NCBI GenBank assembly: GCA_965275905.1
Contig: CBDHYJ010000045.1
Span: 3,871-67,870 of the forward strand
From: CBDAQD01 sp965275905
GTDB lineage: Bacteria; Pseudomonadota; Alphaproteobacteria; Rhizobiales; JAJFHC01
Direction: 5' to 3'
DNA length: 64,000 nt
Shown: positions 26,137 through 34,690 of the stretch, piece after piece
Layout of the letters: every line of letters begins with the position of its first letter
Numbering within the stretch: position 1 is the first letter of the stretch
Made by a program: the position numbers and the translations under genes
Notes under the pieces: generated by a model
What the model was told of the DNA's origin: nothing
The model's database searches: none
Seen by the model: the letters and a program-made list of their open reading frames with translations, nothing else

Positions 26137-26160
26137 TTCGAATTGCGAATCCGGCAAGAC

Positions 26161-26766
26161 TTATATTTCGCCGCGCCCGTATTGGGATGGCAGAGCGACA
26201 ACCAGAAGGGCCCTCGATTCCCCGTCTCCTGTGTTTTCAAACTGGCGCGGCTGGTCGGCGCCGTAACGTACCGTCTCGCCCTCGACAACAATCATTTCGT
26301 GATCACCGACACACACCTTCAACTCGCCATCGAGGCAGGTCAGATGCTCGTACGTACCCTCTGCATGGCGATCCGACCTGAGCACACCGTTCGTCTTCAG
26401 GTTCATCTCGTACCATTCGATCGGGAGGATTGTGTGTCGCGGGCTTAAGATCCTGAGTTCACAAAGAGAATCTGCACTCTTGATAACCGGAGTCGCGTAA
26501 GCCTTCTGATGGTCGATAATCTCCTGATCGCGTTTTTTCGGCGACACCTGATCGACCAGGGAACTGAGCTCGATCCCGAGCGCATAGGTCAGATTCCACA
26601 GGATCGCGAACGTCGGATTGGCCTTTCCGCGCTCGATCTGTGACAGCATCGACTTTGAAACGCCGCTGCGCTGCGCAAGCTGATCCAGCGTCAACTGCCG
26701 CATCTTGCGTGCCCGCTGCAGGGCGGCGCCAAGCTGCGGCACCCTGGACGGATCGTTGATGGTCAT
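26161..26766 (-). CDS. XRE-family regulator with C-terminal cupin domain
   Basis: A 201-residue DNA-binding protein. Residues about 11-70 form an HTH_3 domain (LGAALQRARKMRQLTLDQLA, then SGVSKSMLSQIERGKANPTF). Residues about 95-195 form a cupin that usually senses a small molecule (EHLTCLDGELKVCVGDHEMI, VEGETVRYGADQP). Such MocR-unrelated XRE-cupin proteins often control polyamine, betaine or amino acid use. The ATG at 26766 has GAGGGG just upstream. The gene lies directly upstream of mttB on the same strand. A perfect dyad at 26793-26814 in its own leader suggests autoregulation. Confidence 0.9.
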   Translation of the reverse strand: MTINDPSRVPQLGAALQRARKMRQLTLDQLAQRSGVSKSMLSQIERGKANPTFAILWNLTYALGIELSSLVDQVSPKKRDQEIIDHQKAYATPVIKSADSLCELRILSPRHTILPIEWYEMNLKTNGVLRSDRHAEGTYEHLTCLDGELKVCVGDHEMIVVEGETVRYGADQPRQFENTGDGESRALLVVALPSQYGRGEI

Positions 26767-26792
26767 GATCCCCTCACGCGACAACTCCCCAG

Positions 26793-26814
26793 CGTGTTCA
26801 ATATAATGAACACG
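26793..26814. promoter_or_regulatory. Perfect inverted repeat before the XRE-cupin gene, probable autoregulatory operator
   Basis: CGTGTTCA and TGAACACG are perfect arms around ATATAA, ending 27 bp before the XRE-cupin ATG. The AT-rich centre could overlap a -10 element. A weaker copy occurs before mttB. Confidence 0.55.
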
Positions 26815-26940
26815 GGCTTCTTGTTTTGCGGAAGTCTATCATCAACCGGATCCTAAATCACGGTGCGATCGCCGGGCCGAGTTCCGGCAACGGCAACACC
26901 GAGCATCACGATCAATCGGGAAGGTAAGCGGGACTCCGGC

Positions 26941-27702
26941 CTACGCGGTGCGCGCCGCGGCACGGTTCACGGCAGCCGGTGTCGGCTGCTGGCTGAAGTC
27001 CGGAGGCGCCAGCTTGCGCATTTCAGCGATTGTGGACTGCAGCTGTGCGACCTTGATCGACTCGCGCGACGACAGCTCCACCTTGGCACCGACATAGGCG
27101 TTGATAAGTTCCACCTGCGCGTCATAGCTGCGGCGTTCGGCCGGCGACAGATCGGATACGGGCCGCAGCGGCGTCAGGCTTGCGAGAATGCGGTCGACGC
27201 TCTGGAACTGCTCGGTAAGTGTGCGGCTCTTCGGATTTTCCGCGATGCGTTCCTCGAGCGTCGCCTTGATCCGCGACAGTGAATCGACCTGGCTCTGTAT
27301 GGGACCGCTCAGATTCGGACGCAGGATCAGATCCAGACCGGCACTCAGTTCGGCGAGGGTCTGGTCGGCTTCGATATCGACAATTGGCTTGCCGATAATC
27401 CTGTCAGCCTCGTTGAAGAGCTCCAGCCGGTCTTCGAGTTCATCCGGACGCACCGTACCGTCAGATGCTTTGGCTTCGATCTCCTGGATCTCTTCCTGGA
27501 TCTTGAGCAGCTGCGCATTGTCCGCCGGCGAAAGCTGGATCTTGTAGCCGCGGATGCGGTTGATCTCCCGCTCGCTGGCCTCGATTGTCGCGAGCGCAAC
27601 CGCCTGGCTCGAGTTCGCACCGCTTGTGGCCGTGGCAAAGAACGCCTCCGCCGACGGCGCCGGCAGCAGGCTTGAAGACCCGTCCAGAACACTAAGAGTC
27701 AT
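26941..27702 (-). CDS. Predicted helical/coiled-coil protein, unknown function
   Basis: A 253-residue protein with no signal peptide or membrane segment. Long stretches of charged heptad-like sequence (NAQLLKIQEEIQEIEAKAS, DELEDRLELFNEADRII, SLSRIKATLEERIAENP) predict helical coils. The termini are Ala/Pro/Ser-rich and look disordered. ATG 27702 was preferred to GTG 27729. I do not recognise the family. It stands alone between the XRE-cupin gene and the demethylase gene, with all three on the same strand. Confidence 0.6.
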   Translation of the reverse strand: MTLSVLDGSSSLLPAPSAEAFFATATSGANSSQAVALATIEASEREINRIRGYKIQLSPADNAQLLKIQEEIQEIEAKASDGTVRPDELEDRLELFNEADRIIGKPIVDIEADQTLAELSAGLDLILRPNLSGPIQSQVDSLSRIKATLEERIAENPKSRTLTEQFQSVDRILASLTPLRPVSDLSPAERRSYDAQVELINAYVGAKVELSSRESIKVAQLQSTIAEMRKLAPPDFSQQPTPAAVNRAAARTA

Positions 27703-27801
27703 GGCGTCGCGCGATCCCCTCTTCCCCACCCAGGAAACGCCGGATCATCGCGCATTGACCGTTAACACGCGCTTAAGGATGTTGCCTGTCTCCGCGCCCT
27801 A

Positions 27802-29844
27802 TCAGAGGTCCTTCACGAGACGCAGGGCGTCGTAGATCGCGGCATGCACGTTGCGCGAAGAGACCGCGTCCCCGATCCGGAACAGGTCGAACATTCCGGC
27901 CGCATTTCGCACCACCCTTTGCGGCCGGCCATTGATCAGCGCACTGTAGTCAACTTCGCCGCCGTTTCGCGACCGGTCGCGCAACAGGAAGTACAGGTCA
28001 TCCAGTGGCAGCGTTCCGTGCTCCACCACCACCTGGTCCACCAGCCGTTCGGTCGTCATCGGGGTATAGTCGCTGCCAATGACGGCGCGCAGGCCGTTGC
28101 CTTCGCGGGACACGCCCACCAACCGGGAATTGATCGTGATCGTGACACCCCGCTCCAGAAAGGACCGCGCGTAGGCCACGTGGTTGAGGCCGCCGACTTC
28201 CGGCGCGAAGAACCGTTCCGGCGTGACGATTTCCAGAGTGGATCCGGATTCCGCGATGAGATCCGCCGCCTGCATGCCCGGATGCGCTCCGTTGTCGTCA
28301 AACAGCAGAACCTCATTGCCGGGCTTCGCGTCACCGGACAGGATATCCCAGCTTGAAACGACAAGGTCGTTGCCATCATCGAGAAATTCGGTGTTGGGCA
28401 ATCCGCCGGTTGCAATGATGACGACATCCGGCTCGCATTCGAGCACGTCTTCCGCTTCGGCAAAGTTGTTGAAACGCATGTCGACACCAAGGTCATCGCA
28501 GCGCTCCGCTCTCCAGTCCGCTATTCCAATCAGCTCGCGACGGCGCTGTTGCTGTGCGGCCAATCTGATCTGGCCGCCCGGCTTGTCGGCCGCCTCGAAC
28601 AGGATGGTTTCGTGCCCCCGCTCTCCGGCCACGCGCGCGGCCTCAAGTCCTGCGGGGCCGGCTCCGACAATGACGATCCGCCGGGGATCGTTTTCCGATC
28701 TGGTGATGATGTGGGGGATCGTTGCCTCACGGCCGGTCGCCGGATTGTGGATGCAGAGCGCCTCGCCGCCTTCGTAGATGCGGTCCAGACAGTACGTTGC
28801 TCCCACGCAGGGCCGGATTTCCTGCTCGCGCCCCTCCGCGACCTTGTTCGCGATATGAGGGTCCGCAATATGCGCCCGCGTCATGCCGACCATATCGAGT
28901 TTGCCCTCGGCAATCGCGTGACGCGCTGTCGCGACATCGCTGATGCGCGCGGCGTGAAAGACGGGGAACTTGGTCTCCGCGCGCACTTCGCCCGCAAAAT
29001 CCAGATGCGGCGCGGAACGCATACCCTGCACGGGGATGATCTCGGACAGCGCGGCATCCGTATCGATATGGCCGCGGATGACGTTCAGGAAATCGATGGT
29101 GCCCGATGCCACGAGGCGGCGGGCGATTTCGACACCCTCCTCCCGCGACAACCCCTTGTCCCAGTCCTCGTCGGCAACCATGCGAACACCGACAATGAAC
29201 TCAGACCCCACCGCATCGCGGATCGCGGTCAGAACTCTGTTCGTGAAACGCAGCCGGTTGTCGAGAGCGCCACCGAATTCGTCGTCGCGCTTGTTGGTCG
29301 CCGGCGACCAGAACTGATCGAGGAAATGGCCATAGCACTCGAGCTCTATGCCATCGAGGCCGGCAGCCTGCATTCTTTGCGCCGTCGCCGCGTAGTCCTT
29401 TACGACCCGGTCGATGTCCCATTCCTCCGCAACTTTTGGAAAGGCACGATGAGCCGGCTCCCTGACCATTGAAGGGGCGAGCACGGGCAACCAGTCAGCC
29501 TTGTTCCAGTTCGTGCGCCGCCCGAGATGGGTGATCTGGATCATCACCGCGGACCCGTGCTCATGGCACTCGTCCGTAAGATCCCTGAGCCAGGGAATGA
29601 TCTCGTCCTTGTAGGCGTGGAGATTCCCGAATGCCGCAGGAGAATCCTCGCTTACAATCGCCGAGCCCGCGGTCATGGTCAGCGCGATCCCGCCTTTGGC
29701 CTTCTCGACGTGATAGAGCCGATAGCGCTCCTTCGGCATGCCGTCTTCGGAATAGGCCGGTTCGTGCGATGTCGACATAATGCGGTTTCGCAACGTGAGA
29801 TGCTTGAGACGATAGGGTTGAAGCAGTGGGTCCCGGGACGTCAT
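27802..29844 (-). CDS. FMN/FAD/[4Fe-4S] amine demethylase of the DgcA / N-methylproline demethylase family
   Basis: A 680-residue flavoprotein built like trimethylamine dehydrogenase and 2,4-dienoyl-CoA reductase: an N-terminal FMN-binding old-yellow-enzyme barrel (HLGRRTNW, GIELECYGHFLDQFWSPATN), an Fe-S segment CVGATYC-x13-CIHN, and C-terminal FAD/NAD folds (VIVGAGPAGLEAARVAG). The CVGAxYC pattern is the one I associate with dimethylglycine and stachydrine/N-methylproline demethylases, so oxidative N-demethylation releasing formaldehyde is likely. ATG 29844 starts MTSRDPLLQPYRLKHL. Its product would feed one-carbon oxidation and the FDH at 2.5-7 kb. The substrate is inferred. Confidence 0.85.
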   Translation of the reverse strand: MTSRDPLLQPYRLKHLTLRNRIMSTSHEPAYSEDGMPKERYRLYHVEKAKGGIALTMTAGSAIVSEDSPAAFGNLHAYKDEIIPWLRDLTDECHEHGSAVMIQITHLGRRTNWNKADWLPVLAPSMVREPAHRAFPKVAEEWDIDRVVKDYAATAQRMQAAGLDGIELECYGHFLDQFWSPATNKRDDEFGGALDNRLRFTNRVLTAIRDAVGSEFIVGVRMVADEDWDKGLSREEGVEIARRLVASGTIDFLNVIRGHIDTDAALSEIIPVQGMRSAPHLDFAGEVRAETKFPVFHAARISDVATARHAIAEGKLDMVGMTRAHIADPHIANKVAEGREQEIRPCVGATYCLDRIYEGGEALCIHNPATGREATIPHIITRSENDPRRIVIVGAGPAGLEAARVAGERGHETILFEAADKPGGQIRLAAQQQRRRELIGIADWRAERCDDLGVDMRFNNFAEAEDVLECEPDVVIIATGGLPNTEFLDDGNDLVVSSWDILSGDAKPGNEVLLFDDNGAHPGMQAADLIAESGSTLEIVTPERFFAPEVGGLNHVAYARSFLERGVTITINSRLVGVSREGNGLRAVIGSDYTPMTTERLVDQVVVEHGTLPLDDLYFLLRDRSRNGGEVDYSALINGRPQRVVRNAAGMFDLFRIGDAVSSRNVHAAIYDALRLVKDL

Positions 29845-30111
29845 TTCCGTTTCACGCGATTTGCTCGACTTCGATACGCCATGCTGGCCAGTTCGGTGCA
29901 CACCGGCAACACCGACCGGACAGGGCCCGACCATTGAAGTGGTTCATGGACCCGTTGTCGACAAAATGCTGGTTCGGGCGCGCCGTCTGATCTGCCTCAT
30001 GTATGACACCGGGACCTTTCGGGGTGCCCGGGGACAGACCTCGCAATTGATATTTGGCGCACAATTGGCGATCATCGCACCCTGGGATTGGGAAATACGA
30101 GGCATTGCACG

Positions 30112-30444
30112 ATGCGAAGTCTGGGGACTGCGTTCGGTCGATTTGAGGGTTCAGCCATTCGCGGCCCGCTGGTGGCTGCGGTGACCATTCTGACGGCCGC
30201 AATTCTGGCGTCTCAGGCAGCGCTTGCAGAGTCGGTCGAACCCGGCGCCCGTTTCACCACGTCATGGGGCGAACTCAGAAGCGTGCAGATCAATCCCTCC
30301 TCCGGATCGCCCGGACAGGGTATTGGGACCGATCCCAATTCCCATCGCTATCGCGACAGGGGCGGTGAAATCGATTTCGAGAATGACCGGCAGCGCTTCG
30401 AGCGCAAGGACCCGGACGGCACCGTCCTGCGGCTGCAATTCTGA
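30112..30444 (+). CDS. Small secreted protein, unknown function
   Basis: A 110-residue protein with a clear signal peptide (hydrophobic IRGPLVAAVTILTAAILASQ, cut after AALA). The mature about 70 residues are polar and rich in Gly, Arg and Asp (GGEIDFENDRQRFERKDPDG), with no cysteine. GAGG lies about nine bases before the ATG. No family is recognised. It converges on the beta-sandwich protein gene. Confidence 0.55.
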   Translation: MRSLGTAFGRFEGSAIRGPLVAAVTILTAAILASQAALAESVEPGARFTTSWGELRSVQINPSSGSPGQGIGTDPNSHRYRDRGGEIDFENDRQRFERKDPDGTVLRLQF

Positions 30445-30468
30445 AAACTGAGCTCAGTCGAATTCGCT

Positions 30469-30506
30469 CAAAAAGAAAGGCCGGCAAACAGAGAAGCTTG
30501 CCGGCC
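30469..30506 (-). terminator. Rho-independent terminator for the secreted beta-sandwich gene
   Basis: On the minus strand GGCCGGCAA and TTGCCGGCC form a 9-bp stem, followed by TTTCTTTTT. It lies 38 bp past the stop of the gene at 30544. Confidence 0.85.
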
Positions 30507-30543
30507 CTGGTGGTGTCGGAGGTTCAGTCCGACAAAGCTGGAC

Positions 30544-31275
30544 TTACTTGAGCGCCTCGATCTTGAACCAGTCGACGGACATCGGCGTTTCGCCGTTCAC
30601 CTTCTGGTGCTGGAAGATGCCGAAGGCCAGGCTGCCCTTGGGCCGCAGCGATGTCAGTTCCTCCTGCGCGACCCAGTCGGACTGTTTCATGCCTTCAAGC
30701 TTGTAGGATGCCGAATACTTGCGTCCTTTTTTCGTGATCCTCAGGAGGATCGGGTTCGGGGCATCTTCGACCTTGTAGGCCACGCCCTTCGCGCCGCCCC
30801 AGACAACCCTGCTGAACGAGGTCTGCTTGCCTTTGGACCGCTTCCAGCTTCCCAGAAACACCTGGGCGCCCCTGACGCCGCCGTAGTAGCTGTTGGCGTA
30901 GGTCGAGCCGACGAGGTGGTTGTCCTTGTCTTCATAGATCCCGATAAACGGGGCTTCCTTGCCGGTCTGGTAGGGCACGGAGAACTTCATTGTCGCAACC
31001 CAGTCACCTTTCGGCAATCCGGACTTGAGGCGAATGATGTTCGGCACCGGCGCGGCATTCAGGTGTCCCGAGTTCGTCCCGATGATCAGCAGCTTGCCGT
31101 CCTCCACGATATAGCTGTCGGCATCCTCGTTAAGGACTTCCCAGTTGCTGCTCAGGGTGTCGCCATCGAACTCGTCCATGAACAGAGGCTCGGCAATTGC
31201 GCTGCTTGCGATCGCGGACAATGCGGCAACCGAACTGGCCAGAGCGGTGGTCAGGAGAGATTTGCGAATGGACAT
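30544..31275 (-). CDS. Secreted beta-sandwich protein (DUF1349/LamG-like), paralogue of the neighbour's C-terminus
   Basis: A 243-residue protein with a signal peptide (MSIRKSLLTTALASSVAALS, cut near AIA/EP). The mature part looks like a concanavalin-type beta sandwich (DEFDGDTLSSNWEVLNEDAD, KGDWVATMKFSVPYQTG, YGGVRGAQVFLGSWKRS, LAFGIFQHQKVNGE), as in carbohydrate-binding or glycan-recognising domains. About 35 differences in some 214 aligned residues separate it from the C-terminal part of the VWA protein encoded just upstream, so it is a recent tandem duplicate. The ligand is unknown. Confidence 0.8.
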   Translation of the reverse strand: MSIRKSLLTTALASSVAALSAIASSAIAEPLFMDEFDGDTLSSNWEVLNEDADSYIVEDGKLLIIGTNSGHLNAAPVPNIIRLKSGLPKGDWVATMKFSVPYQTGKEAPFIGIYEDKDNHLVGSTYANSYYGGVRGAQVFLGSWKRSKGKQTSFSRVVWGGAKGVAYKVEDAPNPILLRITKKGRKYSASYKLEGMKQSDWVAQEELTSLRPKGSLAFGIFQHQKVNGETPMSVDWFKIEALK

Positions 31276-31387
31276 GACGTGGTTTCCTTCCTTCTTGGGC
31301 GCACTGGCGGGGACTTGAGAACCTCGCCAGCGCGCAAAGACTATGGTTTGGCAGATTTGGTGATGTCTTTTGCGGTCGATGTCGTGC

Positions 31388-32728
31388 CTACTTGAGCGCC
31401 TCGATCTTGAACCAGTCGATCGACATCGGCGTCTCGCCGTTCACCTTCTGGTGCTGGAAGATGCCGAACGCGAGGTTCCCTCTGGGCTTGAGCGACGTGA
31501 GCTCTTCCTGTTCGACCCAGTCGGACTGTTTCATGCCTTCGAGCTTGTAGGCCGCGGCATACTTGCGACCACGCTTTGTGATCTTCAGCAGGATCGGATT
31601 GGGCGATTGTTCCTCCGTGTAGGCAACGCCCTTCGCACCACCCCAGATCACTTTGCTGAACGAGGTCTGCTTGCCCTTTGACCGTTTCCAGCTCCCCAGA
31701 AACACCTGGGCACCTCTGACGCCGCCGTAGTAGCTGTTGGAGTAGGTCGAGCCGACGATGTGGTTGTCCTGATCCTGGTAGATTCCGAGGAACGGCGCCT
31801 CCTTGCCCGTCTGATAGGGCACGGAGAACCTGATCGTCGCGACCCAGTCACCCTTCGGCAGCTTGTTCTTGAAGCGGATGATATTGGGAACCGGCGCTTT
31901 GTTGAGATGCCCCGCATTCGTGCCGATGATCAGCAGCTTGCCGTCCTCGACGATGTAGCTTTCGGGATCCTCGTTCAGGACTTCCCAGTGCCCCTTGAGG
32001 GTGTCGCCGTCGAACTCGTCGATGAACAGCGGACCCGCCGGCTGGGGCTCCGGTTCCGGTTCTGGCTCGGGCTGGGGTTGGGGCTCAGGCTCCGCGACCA
32101 CGACCTTGACCGCTTCGGAAACCGCTTCGGTGAAGCCCTCGGTGCTGTTGGCAGCGAAGTATTTGCCGTTGCCCCTGTCGGCGATGCACTCAAGTTGCTT
32201 GCGGTCCTCGTCCGGGATATCGAACCCGACAACATGAACCTTCACGTTGACGTTCTGAGACGCCAGTTCCGCGGCAACGGCACACGGGTCACCGCCACAG
32301 GTCTCGATACCGTCCGAGATCAGAACGACATTGTTGTTGGCGTCTTTGGACGTGCCCTCGAATGCAAACTTGGACTGACCGAGCGAATACGCGATCGGCG
32401 TCTTGCCTTTCGGCGATATGGAGTTCAGCGCATTCGCGGTCGCACCGCTCTGCGCGTTGCCGAGCGGCGCGAGCAGCTCCACGTCCTCACACCAGCCTTT
32501 CTCACGATGGCCATAGACCATCAGCCCGGCCTTCGTATTCGCGGGCAGGTCGCCCATGAGGCGATTCAGAGCAGTCTTCGCGGTTGTGATTTTGGCGACA
32601 CCGTCGACCTGGCCCCACATGGACCCTGACGAATCGAGGATGAAAAGCAGGTTGCTTTCAGCCTGCGCAACATTGGAGGCCGCCATCAGTGCCGCGGCAG
32701 CGACACCGATCGTCGATTTCTTGAACAT
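31388..32728 (-). CDS. Secreted von Willebrand A domain protein with C-terminal beta-sandwich
   Basis: A 446-residue exported protein. After the signal peptide (MFKKSTIGVAAAALMAASNV) comes a VWA domain with an intact MIDAS (DSSGSMWG, later VLISDGIETCGGDPC). Next is a Glu-Pro-Gln linker (PEPQPQPEPEPEPEPQP), then a beta sandwich nearly identical to the neighbouring secreted protein. GGAG precedes the ATG at 32728. VWA domains bind proteins through a metal ion; the sandwich may bind glycan, so a surface adhesin or matrix protein is a fair inference. It is upstream of and on the same strand as its duplicate. Confidence 0.88.
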   Translation of the reverse strand: MFKKSTIGVAAAALMAASNVAQAESNLLFILDSSGSMWGQVDGVAKITTAKTALNRLMGDLPANTKAGLMVYGHREKGWCEDVELLAPLGNAQSGATANALNSISPKGKTPIAYSLGQSKFAFEGTSKDANNNVVLISDGIETCGGDPCAVAAELASQNVNVKVHVVGFDIPDEDRKQLECIADRGNGKYFAANSTEGFTEAVSEAVKVVVAEPEPQPQPEPEPEPEPQPAGPLFIDEFDGDTLKGHWEVLNEDPESYIVEDGKLLIIGTNAGHLNKAPVPNIIRFKNKLPKGDWVATIRFSVPYQTGKEAPFLGIYQDQDNHIVGSTYSNSYYGGVRGAQVFLGSWKRSKGKQTSFSKVIWGGAKGVAYTEEQSPNPILLKITKRGRKYAAAYKLEGMKQSDWVEQEELTSLKPRGNLAFGIFQHQKVNGETPMSIDWFKIEALK

Positions 32729-33333
32729 TATTCCCACTCCTTCCGGAACCAGCCCCAGCAATCTTTTTTGGGGCCCACAAATGCTTGGTCGCGGCACGAC
32801 GGGAAATGGTTCAAACGACCGCCCACTTTCTTGGGCCCACAGATCTCGGTCATCGCCGAAATTAGAACATCATTGTGACAATCAGGAAAGGCCGCCTGAG
32901 AAAATCACCTGGGCCATGGGGACAAATGAAAAGGGCGGCCCTGGAAGACCGCCCTTGTTTGTTGCTTTGACCGGCCCCGTCTGACTTTGACCGATCTGAG
33001 CCTGGAACTGTTATGCCGTTACCGGCAATTCTTTTCTCCTTAATGGTGCGAGGTCTGTTTTCGCCTCGCTATGCCCTTCAGTCGCGTTCACCGCGAATAA
33101 GGTTCAAAGACAGGTCAAAAAAGTTTTCACCGGATATGAAACCACAGACGCCGGGGCAGCTACTTATTGGTAGTTCATCCAAAAAAGTGGTTCGATATAG
33201 GGTGTTTACGGTACCCTTTGCGGCGACGGGGACTTGGAACGCGGGGGAGATCGCGAACCTTGGGATACTTTTATTTGAACCTTTCTGCGGGACGGCGCGA
33301 CTTACCAGTGCATGACGCGACCGGACGGTCGGC
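32729..33333. other. About 600-bp non-coding stretch with one hairpin
   Basis: No convincing gene. GGGCCCACA recurs at about 32771 and 32834. AAGGGCGG (32931-32938) and CCGCCCTT (32949-32956) form an 8-bp hairpin with a 10-nt loop and a poor U-tract (GTTTGTTG), possibly the 3' end of a small transcript. The right end should carry the sigma-factor promoter; I could not assign -35/-10 boxes. Confidence 0.45.
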
Positions 33334-33903
33334 ATGTCGGTAGCCGATCGCGGCGACGACGCCGATCTTCTGAAGCGGATTGCCGCCAAGGACCGGCTTG
33401 CCGTGCAGGCGCTCTTCGGGCGCTATCACGTCCAGATGTTCAGGTTTCTTGTGCGATTGACACGAAACGAGGCCGTAGCAGAGGAACTGGTTAACGAGAC
33501 TTTCATGGAAATCTGGCGCGTCGCCGGAAAGTTCGAAGGCCGCTCGTCGCCGTCGACATGGATTTTTGCGATTGCGCGCAACAAGGCCATCAGCCTGATG
33601 CGCAAGCGGTCCGATGCCGAACTCGACGAGGAAATGGCGGCGAATATCGAAGATGACAGCGATTCGCCTGAAGACACGACGATGAAGGGTGACAAGGCCG
33701 CGATGATCAAGGCCTGCCTTACCAGGTTGTCACCCGAGCACCGCGAGGTCATCGACCTGGTTTACTACCATGAAAAGTCCATCAAGGAAGTTGGAGACAT
33801 TGTCGGCATACCGGAAAACACGGTGAAAACGCGAATGTTCCATGCCCGAAAGCGCCTTTCGGAGTTGCTTAAAGAGGGCGGCATCGACCGTGGTTGGCCA
33901 TGA
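33334..33903 (+). CDS. ECF-type RNA polymerase sigma factor
   Basis: A 189-residue sigma-70 family protein with only region 2 (RYHVQMFRFLVRLTRNEAVA, ELVNETFMEIWR) and region 4 (LSPEHREVIDLVYYHEKSIK, GIPENTVKTRMFHARKRL), joined by an acidic linker (DEEMAANIEDDSDSPED). It directs transcription of a small target set when freed from its anti-sigma factor. Its stop overlaps the anti-sigma start (ATGA), so the two are translationally coupled. The two subtilase genes just downstream on the same strand are likely members of its regulon. Confidence 0.93.
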   Translation: MSVADRGDDADLLKRIAAKDRLAVQALFGRYHVQMFRFLVRLTRNEAVAEELVNETFMEIWRVAGKFEGRSSPSTWIFAIARNKAISLMRKRSDAELDEEMAANIEDDSDSPEDTTMKGDKAAMIKACLTRLSPEHREVIDLVYYHEKSIKEVGDIVGIPENTVKTRMFHARKRLSELLKEGGIDRGWP

Positions 33904-34595
33904 CCGATAACCATGAGGACAGAGAAATGAACGTGGCAGAAGACATTGAGATGATGCTGCCCTGGTATGTAACCGGCACGCTGACCGAGGACGAACGGGC
34001 CCGCGTGGACAGATACATCGCAGATCACCCGGAAATGGCCCGCCAGCTCGATCTCGTGCGCGAAGAACTCGACGCAACGATTTCCCTTAATGAAGAAATG
34101 AATCCGGCCCACTCCGGTGCCCTCGACCGGCTCCTGACGCGCATCGATGCGGAAGACGGACCCGAGCGCACGACACAGAGCAGCGGCATTCTGGACTGGC
34201 TGACCGGCTGGCTGCCGGCATTCGAGACACCGACTCTGCGTCTCGCCACCGTGGGTGCAGCCATTGTCATCGTCGCCCAGGCCGTCATCATCGGTTCCAT
34301 GATGAGCACTACGGCGCCCACCACCGGCGGCTACGAAACCGCATCCGGTCCGGCCGAGGTGGCGGAAGACAGCGGCACGAGGCTCCTCGTTGCGTTCTCC
34401 GAGCAGGCGACCGCCGAGCAGATTACGTCGCTGCTCGACGAAATCGACGCCAGCATCATCAGCGGCCCCCGCGCCGGCGGTTTCTTCGAAATTCGCATAG
34501 AAGGCAGCGATTTGCCGGCCGACAGAGCGGATGCGCTGGTTTCCGATCTCGAAAAGCGAAGCGCGATCGTCAAGTTTGTGTCGGTTGCAGAATAA
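33900..34595 (+). CDS. Membrane anti-sigma factor with a propeptide-like periplasmic domain
   Basis: A 231-residue protein coupled to the sigma gene by a 4-bp overlap. Residues 12-85 form a cytoplasmic anti-sigma region (AEDIEMMLPWYVTGTLTEDE, VDRYIADHPEMARQLDLVRE) that lacks the HxxxCxxC zinc motif. Residues about 112-134 span the membrane. Residues 160-231 form a periplasmic domain (RLLVAFSEQATAEQITSLLD, then DLEKRSAIVKFVSVAE) that resembles, in strand order and end pattern, the propeptides of the two subtilases encoded next (ILIVFASNTPDQTVDAVGAQ). The domain resemblance is by eye and needs testing. Confidence 0.82.
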   Translation: MTDNHEDREMNVAEDIEMMLPWYVTGTLTEDERARVDRYIADHPEMARQLDLVREELDATISLNEEMNPAHSGALDRLLTRIDAEDGPERTTQSSGILDWLTGWLPAFETPTLRLATVGAAIVIVAQAVIIGSMMSTTAPTTGGYETASGPAEVAEDSGTRLLVAFSEQATAEQITSLLDEIDASIISGPRAGGFFEIRIEGSDLPADRADALVSDLEKRSAIVKFVSVAE

Positions 34596-34690
34596 GGGGA
34601 GAGACCCTACCTCAAGGGAAGCGTGATTTTTTGCCGGCCACAGTTGTGGTAATCTTGTGACGTAGCAAACAATCTGCATGGAAGGTTCGC

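Noticed and set aside
33236..33262. GGAAC as a -35 box for an autoregulated sigma-factor promoter
   Set aside because: No convincing -10 element occurs at the proper spacing, so I did not call it.
33013..33389. Two overlapping opposite-strand frames of about 100 codons before the sigma gene
   Set aside because: Neither has a ribosome site or family features, and they cover each other.
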